Shown: positions 1-7,225, counted from the stretch's first letter. The stretch is 8,007 nt of DNA from an uncultured Desulfobacteraceae bacterium (GCA_937982505.1 CALJLV010000140.1:1-8007), one strand, 5' to 3'. Numbers and translations: made by a program. The notes: generated by a model from the sequence alone, not told the origin.

Positions 1-44
1 ATTGACTGACGTGACTGGAGTTCAGACGTGTGCTCTTCCGATCT
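1..44 (+). other. Illumina sequencing adapter left at the contig end (not genomic)
   Basis: Bases 11-44 match the 34-base Illumina/TruSeq read-2 adapter (it begins GTGACTGGAGTTCAGACG and ends GCTCTTCCGATCT). In the P7 index primer this stretch is preceded by an index and, before that, by a flow-cell oligo ending in AT. Bases 1-10 (ATTGACTGAC) fit that as AT plus an 8-base index, which is inference. Genomic sequence therefore starts at about base 45. Translated, the adapter gives false N-termini (MCSSDL or MLFRS on the + strand) and a false C-terminus ending IGRAHV on the - strand. None of these residues should be credited to the neighbouring gene. Confidence 0.97.
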
Positions 45-984
45 CAAGGCCATCGGCCTGCTGACCCTTCCGCTCCTGGGGGCCCTCTGGCTCCTGGTGC
101 GCGAACGGCTTCCCTACCCCGACGAGATCCTGCTGGGCCTGGCTTTCTGCATCCTGGGCCTGGCCGTCTTCAGCATCGGCATCGAGCTGGGACTGGACAA
201 GCTCGGCACCCAGGTGGGCGGCAAGCTGCCGGTCACCTTCAAGGCGGTCCCCATCGCCGAGGAGCGCCGCACCATCCGCCACTTCGATCCGGATCTGGTC
301 CATCAGGCCATCGGCGAAGATGGGGAGAAACGGTCCTTCTTCTTCATCGCCAAGGAGGACCGGGTGGCGGCGGTCCCCTACGACCCCACCGCCTTCGATC
401 CCCAGACCGGCCAGTACCGCCACACCCCCATCCGCGGCCCCCTCTTCGGCGGCCCCAGCCCTCTGCCCGGACTGCTGGTGCTGGTGCTTTTCGCCTTTGT
501 CATGGGCTATGGGGCCACCCTGGCCGAACCGGCCCTCAACGCCCTGGGCGTAACGGTGGAGGAGGTCACCGCCGGCGCCTTCAAGAAGGCCTCGCTGATG
601 CAGGCCGTGGCCGTGGGGGTGGGCGCCGGCATCGCCCTGGGGGTCGCCAAGATCGTCCTGGCCATCCCTCTGGCCTGGATCCTGGCGCCCTCCTACCTGC
701 TGCTGCTGGGCGTCACCGGGCTTTCCAGCGAGGAATTCGTCAACATCGGATGGGACAGCGCCGGGGTGACCACCGGGCCCATCACGGTCCCCCTGGTCCT
801 GGCCATGGGACTGGGGATCGGCTCCCAGGTGGGGGTGGTGGAAGGTTTCGGGATTCTGGCGGCGGCCTCCGTCTGCCCGATCCTGACCGTCCTGCTGATG
901 GGTCTCCATGTCCAGCGAAAGCGCCGGGCGGCCCTGGGCGAAGCGGCCGGCAAGGGGCATGCGGATACCCGAACGGAATCCTGA
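45..984 (+). CDS. DUF1538-family polytopic membrane protein, 5'-truncated
   Basis: This is the C-terminal 312 residues of a membrane protein; the true start lies beyond the adapter junction. I recognise the DUF1538 family from the pattern of short hydrophobic helices, the GATLAEPALNALG segment (fragment residues 156-168) and the signature GVTTGPITVPLVLAMGLGIG (240-259). Likely membrane helices are at about 2-17, 27-46, 141-160, 186-205, 207-224, 247-262 and 266-286, followed by a basic tail (QRKRRA) that is probably cytoplasmic. Family proteins often carry two DUF1538 repeats, so an N-terminal repeat may be missing. Between helices 2 and 3 sits a polar stretch of about 75 residues (62-138). 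The biochemical function is not established; a transporter or channel role is inferred from topology and from the adjacent P-II-like gene. It ends with TGA 47 bases before that gene, so the two are probably one operon. Confidence 0.85.
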
Positions 985-989
985 CCCCC

Positions 990-1004
990 GGTGCGGGCAG
1001 CACC
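990..1004 (+). other. Small inverted repeat between the DUF1538 and P-II-like genes
   Basis: GGTGC (990-994) and GCACC (1000-1004) flank a five-base loop in the 47-base gap. There is no T-tract after it, so it is not an intrinsic terminator. It could be chance in such GC-rich DNA, or a minor RNA hairpin between the two cistrons. Confidence 0.2.
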
Positions 1005-1020
1005 GCCTGCGAGACCCCGA

Positions 1021-1026
1021 AAAGGA
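1021..1026 (+). promoter_or_regulatory. Ribosome binding site of the triple P-II-like gene
   Basis: AAAGGA, five bases before the ATG at 1032, is a good Shine-Dalgarno sequence. It fixes the start at 1032, even though the same frame is open all the way back into the adapter at base 30. Confidence 0.75.
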
Positions 1027-1031
1027 ACCCT

Positions 1032-2156
1032 ATGAAGGTCGACAAGACGGTGGCCCGTATCACCGCCCACCTGCATCGCCACCTGAGCCCCGCGGTCCTG
1101 GCAGCGCTCAAGGCCGCCGGGGTGGCGGACCTGTGCCTCTATTCGGCCCGCAGCCTGGTGCTGGAAGGCCAAAGGGGGCTCTGGGCACTGCTGCCCGGGC
1201 GGGATTTGGCCCAGGATCCGGTGGACACGCTTTTTTTCCTGGCCCCGGTCGCGCAGGGCGAGGTCCTGGCGGCCCTCGTGGCCAACGCCGCCGGCCTTCA
1301 GTTTCCCGGTCGCGGATCGGTTCTGGTCGAAGAGGTGGACCTGCGCGAGGCCCATGCCCTTTGCCTGGAAAACAGCCCCGATCCGGCCCCGCTTCCCCCG
1401 TGTGCCGGCCACCTGCACGCCCTGGGGGGAATTTGCGCCATCGTCCAGCGCGGGCAGGGGGACGCGGTGGCCCGGGTGCTGCTCGATGCGGGGGTCTGCG
1501 TGCCCACCATTCATTTCGGTACCGGCACGGGGATTCGCGACAAGATGGGACTGCTGCGCATCACCATTCCGGCCGAAAAGGAGATCATCCATGCCTATGC
1601 GTCGAACCACGAAATCGACGGGCTCCTGGAACAGATGATCGAAACCGGCCGCCTCGACCGGCCGGGCAGCGGCTTCATCTATACGTTCGGGGTCAAAAAA
1701 GGCCTGGTCAACATCCGGGTGCGCCGCGGGGAGCGGCGCCGTGCGGCCAGCATCGAGCAGATCGTGACCGCCATCGACCGCCTCCAGGGCGGCACCGAAT
1801 GGCGCCACCGGCGGACCATCGCCCAAACGCGCACGCCGCTCAAGAAACGCTATATCCAGCACCTGGCGGACCTGGTGCTGCTCTGCGACGGGGGAACCGG
1901 GCCCGAGCTGGTCCAGGCCGCCATGGCCGCCGGGGCCGGTGGCGCCACCCTGGCGGCGGTCAAGCATATCCGCCCGCCAGACTCCCCCCTCAACGCCATT
2001 TCCCCCGCCCGCGACGCCTGCAGCCTGGTGGTCCCCCGAGACAGCGTCGAGGCGATCATCGGGGCCCTGGGGGCGGCCGGGGCCTTCACCGACCGCTGCC
2101 ACGGGCAGGTTCACGTCAAACCCACCTTCAAGGCCTTCACCTACACCCATGGCTGA
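1032..2156 (+). CDS. Protein of three tandem P-II (GlnB)-like domains
   Basis: This is a 374-residue soluble protein with no signal peptide or membrane helix. It divides into three stretches of about 100 residues, each with the alternating strand/helix pattern of P-II signalling proteins: about 6-103, 130-232 and 278-373. The middle one is clearest. It has GGICAIVQRGQGDAVARVLLD at its start (GGICAIVQR at 132-140), an ETGRLDRPGSGFIYTF B-loop region (204-219), and RVRRGE (229-234), which aligns with the RIRTGE of GlnB whose arginines bind ATP phosphates. Its T-loop is reduced to about FGTGTGIRDKMG (162-173), without the uridylylated tyrosine. Domains 1 and 3 lack the RxRxGE motif. P-II proteins are normally about 112 residues and trimeric, so one chain could fold as a self-contained trimer (inference). 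It probably senses nucleotides or a small metabolite and gates the upstream DUF1538 protein. Domain 2 is confident; 1 and 3 are pattern-based. Confidence 0.8.
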   Translation: MKVDKTVARITAHLHRHLSPAVLAALKAAGVADLCLYSARSLVLEGQRGLWALLPGRDLAQDPVDTLFFLAPVAQGEVLAALVANAAGLQFPGRGSVLVEEVDLREAHALCLENSPDPAPLPPCAGHLHALGGICAIVQRGQGDAVARVLLDAGVCVPTIHFGTGTGIRDKMGLLRITIPAEKEIIHAYASNHEIDGLLEQMIETGRLDRPGSGFIYTFGVKKGLVNIRVRRGERRRAASIEQIVTAIDRLQGGTEWRHRRTIAQTRTPLKKRYIQHLADLVLLCDGGTGPELVQAAMAAGAGGATLAAVKHIRPPDSPLNAISPARDACSLVVPRDSVEAIIGALGAAGAFTDRCHGQVHVKPTFKAFTYTHG

Positions 2157-2189
2157 CACCGCCGACACCGCAAGGCGTGCCAACCCCCG
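2157..2189. other. Short convergent intergenic gap without a recognisable terminator
   Basis: Only 33 bases separate the stops of the P-II-like gene (+) and the channel gene (-). CACCGCC (2157-2163) can pair with GGCGTG (2174-2179) if one C bulges, with a ten-base loop, but no T-run follows in either direction. Transcription from the two blocks probably ends by factor-dependent termination or runs into the opposing gene. Confidence 0.4.
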
Positions 2190-3899
2190 CTAAGGCCCTT
2201 CGGCGGCGGGGTACTTCTCGGCGAAGCGCTTTTCGGATGCCACCGTGCCGATGAGCACCAGGGCGTCGCCGGGCTGCAGGACGATGGCCGGATCGGGGTT
2301 GACGAACAATTCTTCGCCCCTCTTGACGGCCACCACGCTGCAGCCGGTCTCCTCGCGAATCCGCATCTGGATCAGAGACCGGTTTTCCAGCCCGGGGTTC
2401 AGGCCCACGCGGAAGACGTTGAGCCCCTCGGAGAGCATCAGCATCTTCTGCGGCTGGAGCAGGTTCATGATGGTGGTGGTCACCAGGGAGCTGTAGGACA
2501 TGACCAGGTTGGCCCCGGCCCGTTGCAGGGTGTTGAGGTTGCGGTCCAGGCTGGCGCGGCTGATGATCTGCACGTCGGGCCGCAGCCGGCGGCAGTAGAT
2601 CGTCAGGTAGATGTTGAGGTTGTCGTCATGGGTGGTGATGATGATGGCCGGCGTTTCGTTGATCCCCGCCTTGACGAGCACGTCCAGATCGCTGGCGCTG
2701 CCCTGGATGAAACGGGGATCCTGGGCGGCGATGCCCGCCTTTTTTTCCACCACCCGATAATCGATGCCGCGCCGCTGGAGGGCCCCGGCCACCGACTGGC
2801 CTACCCGCCCTCCGCCCAGAACCATCACCGGGGCGCGATTGGGGGGCTTGTCGGCGCTGAATCCCACCGAATGATCGAAGCGGTCGAGCTGGTCCTCGGT
2901 GCCGGCCAGCACCAGTACGGTGGATTCGCCCATGCGGGTCTGGGGGGTGGGCATGAGGAATCGGCCCTGCTCCCAGATCCCCACCACCGTTACCCCCGTG
3001 GCCTGGCGCAGCCCGCTTTCGGCCAGGGTCTTGCCCTGAAGCCAGGTGCGCATGGCCGGGGCTTCGGCGATGAGCAGCTCATCGAAGCGGCCCACGACGT
3101 TGGCCCGCATGCGCACGCCCAGAATCCGGCGCGCCAGGGCCTGGCCGAGCATCTCGGTGAACTGGAAGACATGGGTGGAACCGGCCAGCTGCAGAATATC
3201 GAGATTGTCGGCCAGATCGGCGTTGGTCACCGTGACGACATCCGGATCGGTCTCGCGGATGGTGAAGATGATGTTGGTGCTGGCGATGTCGTCGTTGAGC
3301 ACCACCACCATCCGGGCCTGGTGGATGCGAAGATGCCGGTAGGTCATGGGATCGTCCAGGCCCCCCACCACCACCTTGAACCCCAGATCGTGAAGATCCA
3401 GGGCGGCCTGGAGCTCTCCGGTGACGATCACGTAGTCCATCCCGTACTGCCCCAGCTTCTGGATCAGATTGACGGTCACATCGTCGAAATTGGTGAAGAT
3501 CACGTGGCCGGAGGCGTCTTCGGCCAGTGCGCGCGGGGCCCTGGCCCGGTTCTGTTCCTCCAGCCAGGGGGCGTAGAAGAACTGGATGAAGGTAAAGGGC
3601 AGCATGACCAGCAGAAAGACGATCCCGCTGAGCAGCACCACCACCGAGAAGAGCTTGCCCAGGTCGCTGGTGAAGGTGATGTCCCCGAAGCCCAGGGTGC
3701 TCATGGTGGTCAGGGTCCAGTAGAAGCCGGTGATCCACGAATACCCGCGCCCTTCGTAGAGCATCAGAAAGTGGAACAGGACGCTGTAGACCACGAAGAA
3801 AAACACCAGGAGCAGGCAGAACCTGATCAGCAGCCGCACATTGGTGCGCTGCCGGCCCGCCTGCATCAGCATCGCCAGCTGGGTGGCCATGGTTTTCAT
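2190..3899 (-). CDS. Two-TM potassium channel with tandem RCK regulatory units
   Basis: This is a 569-residue inner-membrane K+ channel subunit. TM1 lies at about 21-47; a pore helix and selectivity filter follow (WTLTTMSTLGFGD, 61-73; TLGFG replaces the usual TVGYG); TM2 is at about 82-107. The cytoplasmic part carries two RCK units: RCK-N about 131-262 with RCK-C about 265-341, then RCK-N about 356-480 with RCK-C about 488-560. The second Rossmann motif is intact (LGGGRVGQS, 361-369), followed by an acidic strand end (VVEKK, 383-387). The first reads FTNFDDV (135-141) and lacks GxGxxG, so the two halves probably differ in ligand binding. Four subunits would form the pore with an eight-RCK gating ring. 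The layout matches GsuK of Geobacter sulfurreducens, a multi-ligand-gated channel. The ATG overlaps the kinase stop as ATGA, with GGAG five bases upstream; a second Met at residue 4 is a possible alternative start. Confidence 0.93.
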   Translation of the reverse strand: MKTMATQLAMLMQAGRQRTNVRLLIRFCLLLVFFFVVYSVLFHFLMLYEGRGYSWITGFYWTLTTMSTLGFGDITFTSDLGKLFSVVVLLSGIVFLLVMLPFTFIQFFYAPWLEEQNRARAPRALAEDASGHVIFTNFDDVTVNLIQKLGQYGMDYVIVTGELQAALDLHDLGFKVVVGGLDDPMTYRHLRIHQARMVVVLNDDIASTNIIFTIRETDPDVVTVTNADLADNLDILQLAGSTHVFQFTEMLGQALARRILGVRMRANVVGRFDELLIAEAPAMRTWLQGKTLAESGLRQATGVTVVGIWEQGRFLMPTPQTRMGESTVLVLAGTEDQLDRFDHSVGFSADKPPNRAPVMVLGGGRVGQSVAGALQRRGIDYRVVEKKAGIAAQDPRFIQGSASDLDVLVKAGINETPAIIITTHDDNLNIYLTIYCRRLRPDVQIISRASLDRNLNTLQRAGANLVMSYSSLVTTTIMNLLQPQKMLMLSEGLNVFRVGLNPGLENRSLIQMRIREETGCSVVAVKRGEELFVNPDPAIVLQPGDALVLIGTVASEKRFAEKYPAAEGP

Positions 3900-6800
3900 T
3901 GGGACTCCAGCGCCTGGCGCGCCTGGGTGGCCGGGGCTTCGGGCTCCTGGCGGGGCAGGTAGATCCGGAACACGGCCCCCTGTCCAGGCTGGCTCTCAAC
4001 CTCGATGAACCCGTTGTTTTGTTTGATGATCCCGTAGACCGTGGCCAGCCCCAGACCCGTCCCCTGGCCGAAGGGCTTGGTGGAGAAAAAGGGTTCGAAA
4101 AGCCGTTCAAGGGTTGATGCCGCCATGCCGCACCCGTCATCGCGGACCGTCAGGAGGACGAAATCGCCGGGCTCGAAATCGGCGGCATCGGGCCCCTGGA
4201 TGGCATCCACACGGGCGTTTTGGGTGACAATGGTGATCCGGCCGACCCCGCTGATGGCGTCCCGGGCGTTGACGCACAGGTTGGCCAGCACCTGGTCGAT
4301 CTGGATCGGATCCATCCTCACCGGCCACAGGCCGGCGCCGGGCCGCCAGGATAGATTGATGTCCTCACCGATGAGCCGCCGCAGCATCTTGAGCATCCCC
4401 TCCACGGTGGCGTTCAGGTCCAGCACCCGGGGGCGAATGGGCTGCTTGCGGGCGAAACCCAGCAGTTGGCGGGTAATGTCGGCTGAATGCCGCGCGGCCC
4501 GGAGGATCTCCAGCAGATCGGCCCGCAGGGGATCCTCCGGCCCCACCCGTTCCAGGGCCATTTCGGCATAGCCGATGATCACGGTGAGCATGTTGTTGTA
4601 GTCGTGGGCCACCCCTCCGGCCAGACGGCCCACCGACTCCATCTTCTGGGCCTGGAGCAGCTGGTGCCGCAGCAGTTCGCGCTCCTCCTGGGCCTGCTTG
4701 AGCGAGCGGATATCGGTAAAAACCCCCAGACAGCCGGCGAACTGCCCGGTATGCGGGTCGCAGCGTGGGGTGCCCGCCACCAGCACCGGGATCCGGGTGC
4801 CATCCCGGCGCTGCAGTTCGATCTCGTAGCGGTCCGTCTGGCCGGCGGCGCGCCGCGCATCGGCCGCCCGGGCCCGCTCCTGGTGCTCGGGCGCCACGAA
4901 GGCCATCCAGGAACGCCCCACCATATCTTCCCGGGCCCAGTCTAGAAGCGTCGCCAGTTCCGGATTGATGAAGGTCACGATGCCGGCGGCATCGCTCAGG
5001 ATGATCCCTTCGTTCATGGTCTGGACAATCCCCTCGTGGAGCTCCTTGAGCTCCCGCAGGGTCGCCTCGGCCTGCTTGCGTTCCGTAATTTCCGTCGCCA
5101 CCCCGCACAGGGCCAGGGGGCTGCCGTCGGCGTCCTGGATCGTCTGGGTGCGACAATCCATTACGTGGCGCCGGCCCTGCGTGTCGATGTTGACCACCTC
5201 GCCGCGCCAGACCCCGTCGCCGAGGGTCTTTTCCACGATCTGGCGCTGGGTGGCGCCCTGTTCCGGATCTTCGCCGAAAACGGCCGTCTTGCGGCCCTTC
5301 AGGTCCTGGGCAGCACGTCCCAGGGTCTCGGCAACCGCCCGATTGGCGTAGGTGATGGTCCCTTCCAGATCGGTGATCGTCACGTGATCCCGGATCTGAT
5401 CCAGAACCAGGGATTTCAAGCGCAGCTCGGCGGTGCGGGCCTTGACCTCGGTTTCCAGCCGCACCCGGCCGCTGAGGATGAAAACGGTGAACACCGTCAG
5501 CAGACCCGTAAAAAGAATCCCGGCGATGGCGGTGTTGACCCCGGCCCGCCGCGGATAGGCGGCCATGAAGGCCGGCTGGGGATAGACGGCCAGGACATAG
5601 GAACGGTCGAAGACAAAAAGGGGAAAAACCACCGCCGGCAGCTCTTTATGGGGATGCAGGGACTCTGGATCGACCTTGCCGCCGCGGTGCAGATCGCTGT
5701 GGACCGGATCGGAGGAGGCGACAAAACGGGGCGCCTCCCCGGCCCGGATCTCGTAGAGCCCCACCACCGCCGAAGTGCCCAGGCGTTTTTCGGCTGCCAG
5801 AATCGCCGCCAGAAAATCATCCGGGCGCAATATCAGGGACGCATAGCCCAACGGCTCGGCGGAGGGGACCAGGGAAGTACGGAAAACCGCCTGAACTGCC
5901 GTCAGGACTGGCCCCCCCTGGATAGATGCCTCCGCGGACGGCGTCTCGACGGCCGCGGCCAGGCCGCTGGCGGCGGCTTCTTGCAGGACGGCCCGCTCGG
6001 CCGGGGCGGCCCCCATGTCGTATCCCAGCAGGGATCGATTGTTCTGGCCAGGTTCGGCATACCAGACCGGATAGTACCGCGGGCGGGGAGAAACCGGAGT
6101 TCTTCTCCCTTGGGCGTCCTGCTGCCACAGGGCGAATTCGGCGATCCCCTCGGCCCGGGCCCTGGCCTCGAGTCGCTCTTTCTCGGATGCCGAAACGGGG
6201 TGGATCCAGGCAAAGGATTGAATCCCAAACCGCTGAACCAGCGGCCGGGTGAAGAAACCAAACTCCGCGCGGTCCACGTGTTCCGAGCTGGAGAAAAAGT
6301 GGGCCAGGATCCCCAGGTACCGTTCCTGGTTGGCGAAGGCCTCGAGAACCGGTTTGGCCTCGGCCCGGGCCAGCAGGTTGAAGGTGTCGCGGCGAAAACG
6401 GTTTTCCGAATGGTGGGCCGCCAGAGCAATAAAGACCGTCAGGACCACACCCCCGAGCGCCACGCCGACGGCCTCGGCATAGGCGCTCCAGAAGCGGCCT
6501 GGAACAAAGCCCGCCCGCCGCCGCCATATCAGCCAAAGTCCTCCGAGCCCGATCGTCGCCAGAAGAAACGCCCCCACGGCGGTCCGGCGGCCTTCCTGCT
6601 TCAGGGCCGCTTGCCAGCGGTCCGCGGCCACGTCGATTCCCACCAAAAGTTCCACCCGGACGCTGCGCGGATCGCTCACGGGGGCCACCGCCGAAATAAA
6701 AGTGCCGAATTCGTCGGTGTAGGGACCGATGACGGCCGGTCGGCCGGTTTCAAAAACATCCCGAAGGGCATCGGGAGGCTGTCGATACAGGGTGCCGGGA

Positions 6801-7174
6801 AGCGTGGCCCGGGGATCACCGGCGGCGTGGGCCGCGGGGCCGAAGACCAGCTGCCCCGCGCGCCGGGCCAGGCTCCAGATCCCCCGGCCGTCGATTTCGC
6901 CCCGATAGGCGGCAAACCAGCCCCGCAACCGCCGGAACGGGGGCCGCTGCGCATCGGCCGGCGAAAAGCTCAACACCTCCAGATGGGAATGGGGAACGGC
7001 CTGGGAGAGCGCCGTAACCTGCTGTAAAAGGATGCGGCGCCGATCCCGGTCCTCCAAACCGGCGCGCCACTGGCCGATACCGGCGGCCGCGGCGGTCACT
7101 GCCAATCCGGCCAGCACCACCGCAGCGGCACGCAGCCAACCGGAGGCAAAACGGGACCCGGCGTGCTCGATCAT
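3896..7174 (-). CDS. Membrane sensor histidine kinase: Cache-like, CHASE, two PAS, HisKA, HATPase
   Basis: This is a 1092-residue sensor kinase. TM1 (about 13-33) and TM2 (about 198-217) bracket an extracytoplasmic region of about 165 residues that looks Cache-like (GRPAVIGPY at 144-152, then FGTFISAVAPV). TM3 (about 232-253) and TM4 (about 546-568) bracket a CHASE domain, recognised by FGIQSFAWIHPV (316-327) and the YYPVWYAEPGQNNRSLLGYD stretch (367-386). The cytoplasmic part has PAS1 (about 588-698) and PAS2 (about 708-828). HisKA has His857 in LAGGVAHDYNNML as the phosphorylation site. In HATPase_c the N box is NLCVNARDAI (965-974), G1 DDGCGMA (1012-1018), the F box LFEPFFSTK (1025-1033) and G2 GQGTGLGLA (1036-1044). 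All catalytic boxes are intact. The chain ends 17 residues after the ATPase, with no receiver domain, and no response regulator is in the window. The start is fixed by an in-frame TGA four codons upstream (7184-7186). The Shine-Dalgarno is poor (AAGG, 14 bases away). The signal is unknown. Confidence 0.93.
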   Translation of the reverse strand: MIEHAGSRFASGWLRAAAVVLAGLAVTAAAAGIGQWRAGLEDRDRRRILLQQVTALSQAVPHSHLEVLSFSPADAQRPPFRRLRGWFAAYRGEIDGRGIWSLARRAGQLVFGPAAHAAGDPRATLPGTLYRQPPDALRDVFETGRPAVIGPYTDEFGTFISAVAPVSDPRSVRVELLVGIDVAADRWQAALKQEGRRTAVGAFLLATIGLGGLWLIWRRRAGFVPGRFWSAYAEAVGVALGGVVLTVFIALAAHHSENRFRRDTFNLLARAEAKPVLEAFANQERYLGILAHFFSSSEHVDRAEFGFFTRPLVQRFGIQSFAWIHPVSASEKERLEARARAEGIAEFALWQQDAQGRRTPVSPRPRYYPVWYAEPGQNNRSLLGYDMGAAPAERAVLQEAAASGLAAAVETPSAEASIQGGPVLTAVQAVFRTSLVPSAEPLGYASLILRPDDFLAAILAAEKRLGTSAVVGLYEIRAGEAPRFVASSDPVHSDLHRGGKVDPESLHPHKELPAVVFPLFVFDRSYVLAVYPQPAFMAAYPRRAGVNTAIAGILFTGLLTVFTVFILSGRVRLETEVKARTAELRLKSLVLDQIRDHVTITDLEGTITYANRAVAETLGRAAQDLKGRKTAVFGEDPEQGATQRQIVEKTLGDGVWRGEVVNIDTQGRRHVMDCRTQTIQDADGSPLALCGVATEITERKQAEATLRELKELHEGIVQTMNEGIILSDAAGIVTFINPELATLLDWAREDMVGRSWMAFVAPEHQERARAADARRAAGQTDRYEIELQRRDGTRIPVLVAGTPRCDPHTGQFAGCLGVFTDIRSLKQAQEERELLRHQLLQAQKMESVGRLAGGVAHDYNNMLTVIIGYAEMALERVGPEDPLRADLLEILRAARHSADITRQLLGFARKQPIRPRVLDLNATVEGMLKMLRRLIGEDINLSWRPGAGLWPVRMDPIQIDQVLANLCVNARDAISGVGRITIVTQNARVDAIQGPDAADFEPGDFVLLTVRDDGCGMAASTLERLFEPFFSTKPFGQGTGLGLATVYGIIKQNNGFIEVESQPGQGAVFRIYLPRQEPEAPATQARQALESQ
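3905..3908 (-). promoter_or_regulatory. Shine-Dalgarno of the channel gene inside the kinase 3' end
   Basis: On the - strand GGAG (3908-3905) lies five bases before the ATG (3899-3897), within the last codons of the kinase gene. The start and the kinase TGA share bases as ATGA. Together they support M1 as the start and indicate translational coupling. Confidence 0.7.
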
Positions 7175-7201
7175 GACGTGGGTTCAGACCTTGAAGCGCC
7201 G

Positions 7202-7219
7202 GCGGGGAGGGATCCCCGC
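7202..7219 (-). other. GC-rich hairpin between the CGGC gene and the kinase gene
   Basis: GCGGGGA (7202-7208) and TCCCCGC (7213-7219) form a seven-base-pair perfect stem with a four-base loop, in the 51-base gap between the CGGC stop and the kinase ATG. No T-run follows on the - strand, so it is not a typical intrinsic terminator. It may slow read-through, protect the upstream mRNA end, or lower kinase translation, whose Shine-Dalgarno is already weak. The function is inferred. Confidence 0.4.
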
Positions 7220-7225
7220 GCCGAT

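Noticed and set aside
30..1031. Open + strand frame running from the adapter into the P-II-like gene (708 residues in all)
   Set aside because: It starts inside the adapter, overlaps the DUF1538 gene in another frame with Pro/Gly/Arg-rich low-information sequence, and a good ribosome site marks the true start at 1032.
693..2183. 496-residue open frame on the - strand opposite the DUF1538 and P-II-like genes
   Set aside because: It is a shadow of GC-rich coding DNA. The translation is Gly/Ala/Arg/Asp-rich with no recognisable domain, while the + strand carries clear families.
2523..3962. 479-residue + strand open frame opposite the channel gene
   Set aside because: It is a His/Gly/Asp/Gln-rich translation without domains, antisense to a certain potassium channel.
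5036..7027. 663-residue + strand open frame opposite the kinase gene
   Set aside because: It is long only because stop codons are rare in this GC-rich frame; it shows no domain signature, and the - strand kinase is certain.
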